From NCBI GenBank assembly GCA_947396885.1, contig OX377201.1, positions 22,421,923-22,485,922 of the forward strand: a DNA stretch of 64,000 bases. Reading direction: 5' to 3'. Within the stretch, counting starts at the first letter, position 1; the number at the start of each line of letters is the position of its first letter. The stretch comes from Heligmosomoides polygyrus polygyrus (lineage: Eukaryota; Nematoda; Chromadorea; Rhabditida; Heligmosomidae). The notes beneath the pieces were generated by a model. It worked only from the letters and a program-made list of their open reading frames with translations, was not told the origin of the DNA and did no database searches. Shown piece by piece: positions 1 through 10,714 of this stretch. The position numbers and the translations under genes are program-made.

Positions 1-732
1 TGGAAGACGTTCTGCTTTCTTCTTTTTTCGTTTCAAAAGCGTTAGACCAGTTTAGAATAGTGTCCAATTTCGCGTGATAATTGTATGTACAGACTGTAAC
101 ATGGTTCAACAGTAAACAATCAGCAAGGCTGGGACGACGATTGACAATTTGCCAGCCGTCGATAATCGGTGCAGGACCCACGCGCACGGAGCTAGTATGC
201 CGTACGCGTTTTCGCCCGCCATCACGAGCTTGTCGCGTACGCCGACGTCACGCCCGAAGCGCGCGACCGAAAGCGAGTAAAAGTTCCCGCACCCGCCGCT
301 AAAAAGCACGCGCTGCTGTTTGCTATGCGCTTCCTTTGCGAAAGCCCTCTTTTGCTGCCCACGCCGTGTTTACTTCCACAGCAAAGTGTGCTCTAGGCTT
401 AGAGCAGATCAGAGACGTCGCCATTACATCGGGAACCTGCCGCTGAGCAATAGAAGGCCAAAGGATGATTGAGCCGGATGCACTGTATCCCGAGTCGAAA
501 GTACCGCCATATGTAAGCGGCAAAAAGGACCCCGCTGCCGCAGCAAAGCGTGCTCACGGGTGCGGCGTTGGCTTTGCTGCGCAGCAAAAGAGGCAGCTGA
601 TCGATGCTATCCGTAACCACTGCTGCGGCAGCATAGGCAGCGAAGTGTGCTCGACCCTTAACCGCCGCATGTCTGCTCCAATCAGTACCCTTCGTGTTCC
701 AGTCCGAGTTCCCCGGCAGCGCGACAGGAGTG
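1..732. other. Gene-free, locally GC-rich start of window
   Basis: No exon, transposase or RNA gene could be supported here. The stretch is CpG-rich in places (about 180-300 and 520-700). A short motif around GCAGCRAAGTGTGCTC recurs near 375, 540 and 635, which suggests old repeat DNA. Open frames here overlap on both strands without protein-like composition. Confidence 0.5.
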
Positions 733-2552
733 TAGTGGATTTGAGAACCGGGTTACTGTAGATCCTAAAGACAGGTGGCGGTAGGTTAATGGGGTTTGAT
801 CTAATCCGCTCCACGCGGCCCTTGACCCTTCCGTAAGACGGTTGGCCGTTCTTACACAACTATCGCCTATTCAAACGGCCAGCGAGATGGCGACATTGGC
901 CTACATCCAGTTGTTAGCATAGGGCCCCGCCTTCGGATCGGAAGGGAGATTGTAGTAGTGGGTGTTGGTCCGGCTCGCCAGGTTGTTGGATATTTCACTC
1001 CTCCTCGTTTTATCCATGTCATGTATACTTGGTAATAAAACTATGTAGAGCTTCTCGAGTTCTGTTCTGTAGTCACAAGTTAATCATGTACCTACAGCTA
1101 ATGTCCTCGAACGTCCCCACCGCTACACTAAAATAAATCAGTGGGAGTTCGATGATATTACGTGGAGGCCCCGGACGAACTTTTCGTAGACCAGCTTATT
1201 ACATGGGGGTCCCGGACAAACTTTTCGAAAAAAAAGTAAAATAATTTCTTTATTCCCCACTTTTTCTTGTTATGTTTGTACGAACTGATCATTTTTACAA
1301 CTAGCACTGCACCAGCTCTCAAAATGTTAATCGTTTTCATAGAAACCGCTTTAAAACTTCAAAAATTTTAATAGTAACTAAATTTTTTCGTTCTAAACAT
1401 TTTCTTGTTTACCATATTTAGTGGAATTGAGGACCGGGTTACTGTAGATCCTAGAGTAAAGACAGATGGCCGTAGGTTAATGGGGCTTGATCTAATCCGC
1501 TCCATGTGGCTCTTGACCCTTCCGAAAAACAGTTGGCCTTTCCGGCTCAACTATCGCCTATTCAAACGGCCAGCGAGATGGCGACATTGGCCTACATCCA
1601 GTTGTTAGCATAGGGCCCCGCCTTCGGATCGGGAGGGAGATTGTAGTAGTGGGTGTTGGTCCGGCTCGCCAGGTTGTTGGATATTTCACTTCTCCTCGTT
1701 TTATCCATGTCATGTATACTTGGTAATAAAACTATGTAGAGCTTCTCGAGTTCTGTTCTGTAGTCACAAGTTAATCATGTACCTACAGCTAATGTCCTCG
1801 AACGTCCCCACCGCTACACTAAAATAAATCAGTGGGAGTTCGATGATATTACATGGAGGCCCCGGACGAACTTTTCGTAGACCAGCTTATTACATGGGGG
1901 TCCCGGACAAACTTTTCGAAAAAAAAGTAAAATAATTTCTTTATTCCCCACTTTTGCTTGTTATGTTTGTACGAACTGATCATTTTTACAGCTAGCACTG
2001 CACCAGCTCTCAAAATGTTAATCGTTTTCATAGAAACCGCTTTAAAACTTCAAAAATTTTAATAGTAACTAAATTTTTTCGTTCTAAACATTTTCTTGTT
2101 TACCATATTTAGTGGAATTGAGGACCGGGTTACTGTAGATCCTAGAGTAAAGACAGATGGCCGTAGGTTAATGGGGCTTGATCTAATCCGCTCCATGTGG
2201 CTCTTGACCCTTCCGAAAAACAGTTGGCCTTTCCGGCTCAACTATCGTCTATTCAAACGGCCAGCGAGATGGCGACATTGTCCTACATCCGGTTGTTAGC
2301 TTAGGGTCCCGCCTTCGGATCGGGAGGGAGATTGTAGTAGTGGGTGTTGGTCCGGCTCGCCAGGTTGTTGGATATTTCACTCCTCCTCGTTTTATCTATG
2401 TCATGTATTAGTATTGTATTTAGTAATAAAACTATGTAGAGCTTCTCGAGTTCCGTTCTGTAGTCACAAGTTAATCATGTACCTACAGCTAATGTCCTCG
2501 AACGTCGTCACCGCTACACTAAATAAATCAGTGGGAGTTCGATGATATTACA
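733..2552. repeat. 691-bp tandem repeat, about 2.6 copies
   Basis: Copies start near 733, 1419 and 2110 at the motif TAGTGGAWTTGAG. The spacing of copies 2 and 3 is 691 bp; copy 1 is 5 bp shorter, and copy 3 stops near 2552. Copies differ by only a few substitutions, so the array is recent. Each of the first two units holds two near-identical direct motifs around CCGGACRAACTTTTCG (about 1165 and 1215 in copy 1). These resemble a mariner terminal repeat, but no transposase is present. The short frames in the unit repeat with it and are not taken as genes. Confidence 0.85.
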
Positions 2553-2966
2553 AGAGCGTTACAGGGTACTGGGCGCGTACTGAGATTCTCCTCGCATAGC
2601 ACCTATGTCTCTTCTCCCCGCGCTAGAGTAGACAGTGGAGCACATCGGTGCTAGAGCACCCTACTAGGACCGGACTGGGTAGGTGGACCTTCATTAGCAC
2701 TCATTTCTCAAAGGAGGAGCGTCTGTTGGAGGAGTTGGCCAATCAGCAACATGGATGAGATAAAGATTTTCACCTTTTCTGGCACAAGCTTGGTGGGAAA
2801 TATCGCGTAGAGACAATGACGTGTTAGTCAACAACATAAATTGTCATTACGTGAGACAGATGCCTCTTACGTTTATTGGGCTTGGAAGGTGCCATGTTCT
2901 GGTTACACAACAGTGTTTATGGTTACATGTAAAGTTCTGCTCAACTAAAAGCTCTGTTATTTTAGA
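2553..2966. other. Unassigned intergenic sequence
   Basis: Nothing recognisable was found between the tandem array and the inverted repeat arm that follows: no splice-bounded open frame, terminal inverted repeat or Pol III box pair. Confidence 0.4.
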
Positions 2967-3523
2967 CAAGACTTTTTCGGGCGGACAAATCAAGTTGGCA
3001 CCGCCAAATTGGGTATCGGGAGTGCAACCACGGAACGCCCTTATTCGACCTCTTATCACTAGTAGACCTCAAACACTGGGAGAGGTCACCTGTAGGCGAA
3101 AAATGGGTGAACTAGCATTGCGTCTGTAGGTGACCTGATTTCGACCCACCTCTCGACCCAATCGATTGCACGGGGGGGGGTGTTAACCTGTAGTTCACCT
3201 ACATATCGCGTTGCGGATCACGCAAGCGGAGAAACGACTGGTAGTAGACCCCTCACAGAAACTCCGCCCAAAATAGCACCCGCAGGTCACCTGTGACGTC
3301 AAAATACGTCATTTTCACCTGCAGGTGATCTCTCCCAGTGTCTGAGACGTGCTTAGAAGGATTATTCGGACATAAGGACACGTTTGCTGTAATGAGGTGG
3401 TACGAAACAAATAAACTACTGGCCCCAACACTTAAAAGAAGTGCTCCTAACCTGAATTATTCGAGACTTCTTCCTGGATTATGGATTGAGCTCTATACAA
3501 AGTCGCCGTCCTAAGGAAACTGG
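2967..3523. repeat. Left arm of a 2.8-kb inverted duplication
   Basis: The segment beginning ACTTTTTCGGGCGGAC is the reverse complement of 5540-5815. It is split by a 279-bp MITE at 3068-3346. Read on +, the part after the MITE keeps an open frame of about 45 codons containing KLLAPTLKR and APNLNYSR. The reverse strand of the right arm encodes the matching KLLAPELKR and APNLNYSR. Both frames start right after a possible TAG acceptor, so the arms may carry copies of one exon or of a transposon fragment. The protein is not recognised. Confidence 0.6.
3068..3346. mobile_element. MITE with CTCARACACTGGGAGAG terminal repeats
   Basis: This 279-bp element starts CTCAAACACTGGGAGAG and ends with the complement of CTCAGACACTGGGAGAG; the inverted similarity runs about 35 bp inwards and includes the motif GGTCACCTG. 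It sits exactly where the other arm of the surrounding inverted duplication is uninterrupted (near 5705), so it moved in after that duplication. The target duplication looks very short (AC or GAC). It contains a 9-G run and no coding capacity. The superfamily is not assigned. Confidence 0.7.
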
Positions 3524-3912
3524 TGAAAGATCCTTCCAAAGATTCCTTTCCGAGCAAGATTCAGGTCGATTTTTTTTACGCCACCACTGGATTTTCGTAA
3601 GAGAGCATTCGTTACATTTCCCAAAGAAACCCAAGCAGCACGCTTTGTGTTTTCTGTGGATTGAATTCAGTCATTCATGTCACTTCAAACGAATCTAGAA
3701 AAAATATTAAGACAAGAGTGTTAGATCGGTGGCGGTTTTCAGACATTGATTGTAGATCGCTAAGATTCTATTAATCGTTTCTATCCAGCTAAAAATGGCG
3801 GACCTATGTTGCTGGAAATATATTGAATCAGCCTAAAAATGCTCAACAGGGTTCTCAAGTCGTTACTTCAAAAAGCACAGAAAGTTGGAAAAGGAAAAGC
3901 AAAGGTCGGACG

Positions 3913-4705
3913 AATGCTGGTAAGGTGCTGGAGAAAGATCGGCACTATTGTACTTTCACAACTCCACGGGTCGATGAGAGGTCGAAAAAAAATTTTCGCC
4001 CAAACTTCGGCTAGGGGGGGGGGTATTTGTGGTGCTGATCACGAATCGGGGATCCGTTTTCAAAATTACGGCCGATTACGGTAGGTTACGGTAGGTGCGG
4101 GTGACTAAGGCCGCCAAGGTCATGATCACCGATTTCGCCCAAACTTCGGCTAGGGAGGTTATTTGCGGTGCTGATCAGAATATTACATTCGTTTTTCGTT
4201 TTCGCTGGAGTACGGTAGGTTATTGTAGGCGCGGGTGACTAAGGCTGCCAAGGTCATGATCAGCGATTTCGCCCAAACTTCGGCTAGGGGGTTATTTGGG
4301 GTGCTGATCACGAATATGACATTCGTTTTTCGTTTTACGCTGGAGTACGGTAGGTTATGGTAGGCGCGGGTGACTAAGGCTGTCAGCGATTACCCGCACC
4401 TACCGTAACCTACCGTACTCCAGCGTAAAACGAAAAACGGATGGCAGATTCGTGATCAGCACCCCAAATAACCCCCCTAGCCGAAGTTTGGGCGAAATCG
4501 GTGATCATGACCTTGGCAGCCTTAGTCATCCGCACCTACTGTAACCTACCGTAATCGGCCGTAACTTTGAAAACGGATCTCATATTCGTAATCAACCCCC
4601 TAGCCGAAGTTTGGGCGAAAAATTGTTTTCGACCTCTCCTCGACTCGTGGAGTTGTGAAAGTACAATAGTGCCGAAAGATCATGCAATCATTATCCAGCA
4701 ATTCC
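3913..4705. repeat. Palindrome built of about 137-bp tandem units
   Basis: Three forward units, marked by TTTCGCCCAAACTTCGGC near 3993, 4132 and 4267, are followed by two inverted units near 4485 and 4600. The outer arms also match: GGCACTATTGTACTTTCAC near 3941 pairs with its complement near 4660. The whole segment could fold into one hairpin with arms of 300 bp or more. The inner module (TTATTTGGGGTGCTGATCAC) recurs at 37.7-38.0 kb inside another foldback element, so it is dispersed. No coding capacity is supported. Confidence 0.7.
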
Positions 4706-5112
4706 GTGACCTATAAAATATTTGTACCCTTTCGAACTTCCTTTAAAAAAGATAACAAAATAATAGGAGAATTTCCTAGCGGAGCGTTTAGTTTTATTTT
4801 TATTTTTCACAACTCTGATTAAACGAAATGACTGAGTGACCTGGTGATCTTCTGGTTTCTACAGCACTTGGACATCCCTTTGTCGAAAATTGTTGCTCAC
4901 TTAGCTCTTACCCCATCGTAGAGTATCCTGATGGAATAGCGTTAGAAATGAGCGTTGTGCTCACTACCTCACAAGGCGAGTAGTGTTCAAGAGCTTCGGC
5001 TACGGAATCTTCTTGCAGCTTCATGACTTGTAGAGGGGCTTAAAAACTTTTCGGGTCGCAGAAGGATGCGCGCAAACTAACTGCAGGTTACCCTTAAAAA
5101 GTGGACGCCGTG
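4706..5112. other. Unassigned spacer inside the inverted duplication
   Basis: Single-copy-looking sequence between the palindrome and a SINE fragment. No splice-bounded open frame or terminal repeat was seen. The next stretch, about 5190-5540, is also AT-rich with overlapping frames on both strands and no recognisable protein. Confidence 0.35.
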
Positions 5113-5175
5113 TACCAGACATCTCTACAAAGAATGAAGCACTGATTTGCTCATCTGCTGGCCACCCAATCTATT
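5113..5175 (+). mobile_element. Fragment of tRNA-derived SINE family B
   Basis: The piece containing CTGATTTGCTCATCTGCTGG matches the middle of the SINE copies at 24.65, 53.5 and 55.4 kb (CTGACTTGCTCATCGGCTGG there). Only about 60 bp survive, without the tRNA-like head or the tail. Confidence 0.5.
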
Positions 5176-5539
5176 GTATTAGTATGGCATGTTCAAAATT
5201 CAAAAGGGCTTGCTTTTTTCTACAGCACTATGTGCTACTGTTGCTATTATACAATGGTGTGTTCAGCGTTTCCATATTTTTGTTACACTTTTAACGGCTT
5301 TTATTGCTCTTACGTTTCTACGCTTTCGCCTTCTTCGAAGTCTGGAAAAGTGGGAGATATTCGCAACACTACCGAAATCGAGTCGACAAACCAGTCAAAA
5401 CACTCGACAATCAGCCTAATAAAAGTGATTCTCTTGGTGTATTGGTCAATAAGACCACAACGATAATCAAGTATGTCATGCGAACATTCATTGGAAGTCG
5501 AACCTGGGGAACTAAGAGTCTTCCGAATGCGCAGAACCT

Positions 5540-5815
5540 TAGGACGGCGACCTTATAAAGTTTAATCCAAAATCCAGGGAAAACTCTCGAATAATTCAGG
5601 TTAGGAGCCATTCTTTTAAGTTCTGGGGCCAGCAGTTTATCTGTTTCGCACCACTTCATTGCCGCAAACGTGTCCTCAGGTCCAAATAATCCTTCTAAGC
5701 ATGTCTACTAGTGATAAGATGTCAAATAAGGGTGTGTCCGTGATTGCACTCCCGACATCTAATTCGACGCTGCCAGTTTGATGCGTCCGCCCGAAAAAGT
5801 TCATTATTTTAGTCT
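5540..5815. repeat. Right arm of the 2.8-kb inverted duplication
   Basis: This is the reverse complement of 2967-3523, ending at GTCCGCCCGAAAAAGT. It lacks the MITE found in the left arm and therefore shows the pre-insertion state. On the - strand it keeps a frame with KLLAPELKR and APNLNYSR that continues beyond the region of similarity (ORF to 5411). Similarity to the left arm is higher in that frame than around it, which is compatible with a duplicated coding exon. The family is unknown. Confidence 0.6.
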
Positions 5816-6589
5816 GTTGTTGTTTCAGTTTTCTTGCTCTACTCGCATGATTTAAGTTTTACGCCCTTATTCCACGACACATGGCTTCAAGGAGCTTCAC
5901 GCTTCAAAGATCAGCTAACACAAACTGCGTCTTCGGTATCAATTTTTGACTCGAGGGTGAGGAACTGTTTCCTTCGCGAATCGGTGAGTGCTCGTGCCTC
6001 TCCCGCTCCCCCTCAAGTGAATTCCTTTTATCAGTCCAAGAGGCAACAAAGACTCCAATGCAACTCGCCGTGGCAGGCTATACTAGACTAGAGGAAACGA
6101 GTGGTTATAAAGACACTGAAGTGTGTCTCACAAAAATCTAGATTACGGAAAAAGCAGTGCCGACTTACCGTAATCCAAAATTGCGTAAGCAGTGTGTTGT
6201 GCATTCACGGTGAATGCTGAGGGAAAACAGTCTACAACAGCTGTTACGAAACAGGGAGACGAACCGGGGTTGTGAAATTCAGATCCTGAGTTTATGTGTC
6301 ACACAGTCGGTTTTTTCCATGCAGCCCCGTAGAATCTACCTTTTTGTAGGGAACCGTACCCACTTCAACGTTGTTGTTCTATTAGTTTGGTCGAAGGCTG
6401 TCGGATTTAAGCCGTTACATTCAAATTGAAGTATCTCGCTCAGACACAATGTTAATGGAATCTATCGGGGTCTACAGACTTGCTGCCAAGGTCTACGGTG
6501 TCGAGTGTGCGTAATGGTTCAGAAGACGTGCCTAACACGTCGTCCAATGTGCGTAGGGGATCATATGATCGTCGACGGAAGGACTTCAC
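5816..6589. other. Unassigned intergenic sequence
   Basis: No supported gene. Frames of 70-85 codons here lack splice signals or recognisable motifs, and I see no repeat that recurs elsewhere in the window. Confidence 0.35.
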
Positions 6590-6755
6590 AGCAGGGGGGA
6601 AGCAATCAATGCCGATCGGTATTATCGGAAGGATAAGCGCTAAGTACATCGGCTGGCCAACGCAAGTCATTGTAGGGCCAATTAAGTTTTCACGTAATAA
6701 GTAGAAGTATAGTGCGTGGCAGATCCCAAGAGGGATGGAGTAAGGCTGTCTTTCT
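6590..6755 (+). mobile_element. Degenerate SINE family B fragment
   Basis: The motif CATCGGCTGGCCAACGCAAG and the later GATCCCAAGAGGGATGGAG correspond to the middle and the 3' part of the SINE copies at 24.65 and 53.5 kb. The head is lost and the copy is diverged. It abuts a 70-bp hairpin. Confidence 0.5.
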
Positions 6756-6825
6756 CTTTTTTATACTTCTACCAGCGTCGGTCGCCGGCTCCGCCGGCGC
6801 CGACGCTGGTAGAAGTATAAAAAAG
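6756..6825. repeat. Perfect 26-bp-arm hairpin
   Basis: The arm from CTTTTTTATACTTCTACCAG to GCGTCGG is repeated exactly in inverted form at the right, with a GC-rich centre (CGCCGG on both sides) that can add a further stem. It resembles a minimal foldback element or a very young palindrome. No coding or RNA-gene signal is present. Confidence 0.8.
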
Positions 6826-7813
6826 GGCGAATTTTTTTTTCGACCTCTCCTCGTCCTGGGAGTCCGTAAAGTACAATAGTGCCGAAGATTCTCACACTGA
6901 TATCCGTGTTCGTTGTTCAGACAGCAGCCTAGGACTCTGACATAGTTAATACGCTCATATTTTAACGAAGCACGGGGCTCTTACTTATCGAAAACACGTG
7001 ACAGTTAGCATGACTGTTCATTGTCTCGATAAAGGAAGTTCGTGAAACGGAGCCGCATCGCTTTGTTGGTCCTACAACGACTGGCCGCGTGTCGCGCAGA
7101 AAACTCGTTCGTACGTTCGAGAGTGCGGTTAACGGCGAGTTAGTTTTCCGCTCACTGGATGGTTTAGAAATTAGAGCATAAAATGTCAATAAACTGCTCT
7201 TGATGCCAAATACAGTTTACGTTAGAGTAACACGACACTGAGATGAATAAACTTAAATACAATGCAAAAGGACAAGGGAGGAGGAATTACGACCTGGAGT
7301 GCGGAAGCACTATTGCAGGCGGAATTTGATCGTCAGTATATAAGCGACAAAGGGAAATGAGGGTTCTCTCTACCACTCGCAGCTTCTTCAGTTCGGCATA
7401 TACTAGAGTGACCTGGGATGCCGCCCCACTTTGTTCCGCTTTTTTCTCTTATTTCTCCTTCTAACGCTTGTCTGTTCTCCCTATCCGTTTAGGCCCTAAC
7501 AGCCTCGTTCACTTCTATCCTCTGATGCCGCCTTCCTCCTTTCTCCCGTGCACATATAGATGAAAAAATCATTTAAAAACTTATCTTAACTTACCTTACT
7601 TACTGCACTCTCTTGGCTCGTCCTCTGAGGCCTCTTCATTAGACATGTGCGTAGTCGAATAAAAGACGTTTCCCTTAGACGTTGGGAGCCCGCGACATAG
7701 AGACCCATCTAGAGCATCAAGGACCAACGAATCTACGGTTATCACACTCCTTAGTTCTCAAAAGGGCCTGTTTACCCAGAGATGGGAGCCACTGATCGCT
7801 CAGGCAAATTGTA
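6826..7813. other. Unassigned intergenic sequence
   Basis: No gene is supported. Around 6835-6890 there is a short piece (TTTTTTCGACCTCTCCTCG, AAGTACAATAGTGCCGAAG) that matches the right edge of the palindrome at 4.63-4.68 kb, so at least part is dispersed repeat. Confidence 0.4.
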
Positions 7814-7894
7814 CATGCAATACATCAGAATCGATTGACGCGGAATGATCACTAGGTGATCATTCCGCGTCAATCGATTCGCATGTATTGCATG
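7814..7894. repeat. 81-bp near-perfect palindrome
   Basis: The inner arms of 25 bp (GAATCGATTGACGCGG to ATGATCAC) are exact inverted copies around a 3-base centre TAG at about 7852. The match extends outward with CATGCAATACAT on both sides, broken by two bases. Such an intact palindrome is either recent or a foldback element reduced to its ends. Confidence 0.8.
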
Positions 7895-9228
7895 GGCGAC
7901 CCACTCGCTCGCGTCGCGGACTATGAACAGATCGGCCTAAGAGATACACCTTTTTCAAGATGAAGTCTTCGGTTATACCTTACCCAATGTCTGGTACATC
8001 AATTTGATGCCGACAGAAAGCGTCTGTCCTCAAGCCTTTAGTGAGGAAAGCTCTTCGTCGCTAACTGACCAGACCTGGTTCTAGGATTCGCTCAACAAAG
8101 GCTTTCAGTAAGTGCACTATTCCTGCCGGAAAGGGATCAGTTAACGTTGTACTTTGTCGCATAGCCTTATCCAGTTTGTTTAGTTCAAGCGGTTCCGAGG
8201 TGAGTAGACGCTGTAAGGCGTGTTCATAGTCCGCGAAGGGAGCATTCGAGCGATTAGTCAGTTCGTATTCTTCGAAGGACTCATTCGCTTCTGTCACGGA
8301 CTATTAACAGGGTATGGTTTCCTTCGCCTTCGGTTACAGTTTCAAAGTTTGAGAATCTGTTCATACTTTGCGGTCGACGCGAATACGACGATTGATCGCT
8401 CACGTAGACTATACAAATTGAGGTACTATGCGGGCTGATGCCCGCAGCACATCGGCAATGTAGTTTAAAATGGATGGGTTGTTATAGATCAGCCGGACCC
8501 CGCAGTTCCTTCCCTTGCCTAGCTACCTGCTCTCCTCTGTGTCAGCGATTGAGAGCAGAAACTAGGCAAGGGCATCAGTTCGCTAAGTACCCGAATTGGT
8601 CAAGACTACGCGGCGATTGGACCCCAATCGACTACAGAGCGTTAATTCCCTGCTAGACGCAATCTTTCAGCACGTTCTCCTTTTGAGATCAGTTTTTTGT
8701 TTACATTTCTAAGCGTCCTTCACGAATTGTTAGTGTTTAGCGTGAATTTAACGATAAATAGTAATAATTATATTGAAGATATGTGATATACACCTTCGTC
8801 ACTTGATTATATCCCTTCTAATTGTTTGTCTTCACCGTTTTGTACATATGATATTTTTTCCTAAGCATTGACGTGGCTGTATATAACGTATTTTGTGTTG
8901 TTGATGTGAATTTTAGTAAAATTTGTCGCAACTGTGTCTTTTTTAACATCGGCGCTAATATCGCTGTGATACTGTTCACTTTTCCACCATTTTGTTAATT
9001 TCACTGCTTGTTTGCTAATCGTCGGAACGAGTGAGTTTTCCATACATGTTCAATCTTCTCATCAACTTGTTTCAGTATCACATCACTGCCGAGTATGTTA
9101 CTTGCTGAATGGTTTTGAAAGCCGCTAGTTTTCTCAACTATGGAGGAGGTAGATTTTTATTTTTTTTTCTAAAATTGACTCCTGTGATCATGAGAAAGCG
9201 TCATAACAACAAACTAATACGTGCAAAA
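7895..9228. other. Unassigned intergenic sequence
   Basis: Contains a 78-codon - strand frame (8061-8297) with fairly ordinary amino-acid composition but no clear 3' splice site and no recognisable motif. From about 8690 to 9060 the sequence is AT-rich. No repeat family was recognised. Confidence 0.35.
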
Positions 9229-9325
9229 TTACTGGCAACACTCGGACTCGAACTGAAAAGCCCGCGGGTGTGCTTCAATGAGGCGGCACTCCTACTGACT
9301 GCGCCGCCAAGGCACACCTCGTGTG
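9229..9325 (-). mobile_element. tRNA-like (SINE-head) fragment
   Basis: On the - strand there is an A-box-like TGGCGGCGCAGTCAGTAGG followed, about 40 nt later, by a B-box-like CAGTTCGAGTCCG. This spacing and order fit an internal Pol III promoter from a tRNA. Arms do not fold into a convincing tRNA, so it is called a SINE head or tRNA relic. The longer + frame across it (9109-9522) is not considered a gene. Confidence 0.45.
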
Positions 9326-10400
9326 CTGTCGTAGAGGTGGTGAGCGTTGCGCACACGTCTTCACACCTCCTTTTCAGGTCTTTTAAAAAAAGCGTTCAGC
9401 AAAAACTGACTGTGGTTCTGGACTCCGCTCACAGGGCCCTACATCCTATCAAAGTAGCATCGCAAAAGCTCACTATGAGTTGGGAACCTTTCCTTGTTAG
9501 GTACGAACTACACCTGAGATAAATGAATCCCTTGTTTGTTTACCATATTATTTATTTATTGTGGGTGTCAGAGCCGATTCAAAAAAAAAACAATCACATA
9601 CCGAAAGACAAACAAAGATGGTCTCCTAAATCTCGGTGGGAAGAAATAAAACTTAACTTTAAACAATAAACTTAGTAACACGCTTCTTAAAGGTTATATA
9701 ACTCAATGACCAATCAGAAGAACGAAGAACACGATTAAAACTGGTACGAGTTCTAAGACTGAAAAACTGACCTGACCAACGTTTTAGCTGATTCAGTTGT
9801 AAGTTTTTCATCGGCACCCCTTGTGCGAGAAGAAATGGGGATGAAGAAATCAGGGATCCTTAGCTTAGTTAAGCCTTTAAGCATTTTATATGCCATTAAA
9901 AGGTCGAATCGCTTTCTTCTCCATTCTAAGGAAGAGAGACCAAGTGACGGGCTCGGATGGCACTTTGAGTTGCGGGCGCAGGTCATTACGTGCTCAATAG
10001 ATCAGTTTTGGATTCAGTGAACACTGTGACCACCAACCCTTCCATCCTTTGGCACCTTGGGGCTGCAACCACCGTGCATACTTAATTTAACGTGCTTTAA
10101 CGCACATTTGCTGTTAAAATCGGGCTTAGCCATTTATTGGAGTTTTTATCGGATTGTTCTTATTAGAGTTACAATCTTCCTCTTGTCGTTTCCTTCGCTT
10201 TCCCGATTAGCAATGCGTATGAAAGCTTTAAAATCCAACAAGTTTGAAAGAATAATCGAGCACAGCCAGAAATGGTGGCCGGAACTCGCTCCCTAGTGGT
10301 CTCATTCGAAACAGTTGTGGCTCATATCCACTAGATGCTAAAATTTGTGTAGGATCGAAGATCTACAATAAAGCAAACGCAAGCGTTTCTGAAAACAACG
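9326..10400. other. Upstream region of the + strand host gene
   Basis: No supported exon. AT-rich, with a short poly-A run near 9581. If the first exon proposed at 10401 is right, the promoter should lie here, but no motif stands out. In trans-splicing nematodes a splice-leader acceptor could also define the mRNA start. Confidence 0.3.
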
Positions 10401-10714
10401 ATGTCAGGGCAGAGTAGAAGACTCTTGAACATTCGAGGGAGAAGAGCAGCCTTGGTATGTACCATAGTGTCCCTCTCTCTCACGCTCCACTATTAGTCTC
10501 CTGTATCCTGAGGAAGTCCTCATATCGCGAGGCGACCGCTGGTGATGTTAAGCAAATTCAAGATAGGTCGAACTCGGAACATACCACTTTTCGTGTCGAC
10601 TTGGATACCTTCCAAAGCAAACTGAATATATTCACAGCCAAATTCAAAACGTATGATCGAAACGCATCTAAATCAAAACTGACGCACTCCGGATTAACCC
10701 AGGCACTTTCTAAG
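10401..10714 (+). CDS. Exons 1-2 of the + host gene (5' boundary uncertain)
   Basis: The proposed start ATG at 10401 opens MSGQSRRLLNIRGRRAAL, ending at a GTATGT donor (10455). The second exon ends at a strong AAG/GTATGA donor after 10714 and keeps phase 0 into exon 3. Its start is unclear: the phase-consistent acceptor is a weak GAGGAAG before 10517, while a better-looking ATTAG at 10497 would be out of phase. The encoded stretch is hydrophilic, with no domain recognised. Exon 2 is better supported than exon 1. Confidence 0.35.

Noticed and set aside
8061..8297. 78-codon - frame (SFEEYELTNRS ... LLKAFVERIL)
   Set aside because: Reasonable composition but no splice boundaries or neighbours that would form a gene.
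9109..9522. 137-codon + frame
   Set aside because: It overlaps a tRNA-like SINE head on the other strand and shows no protein family features.
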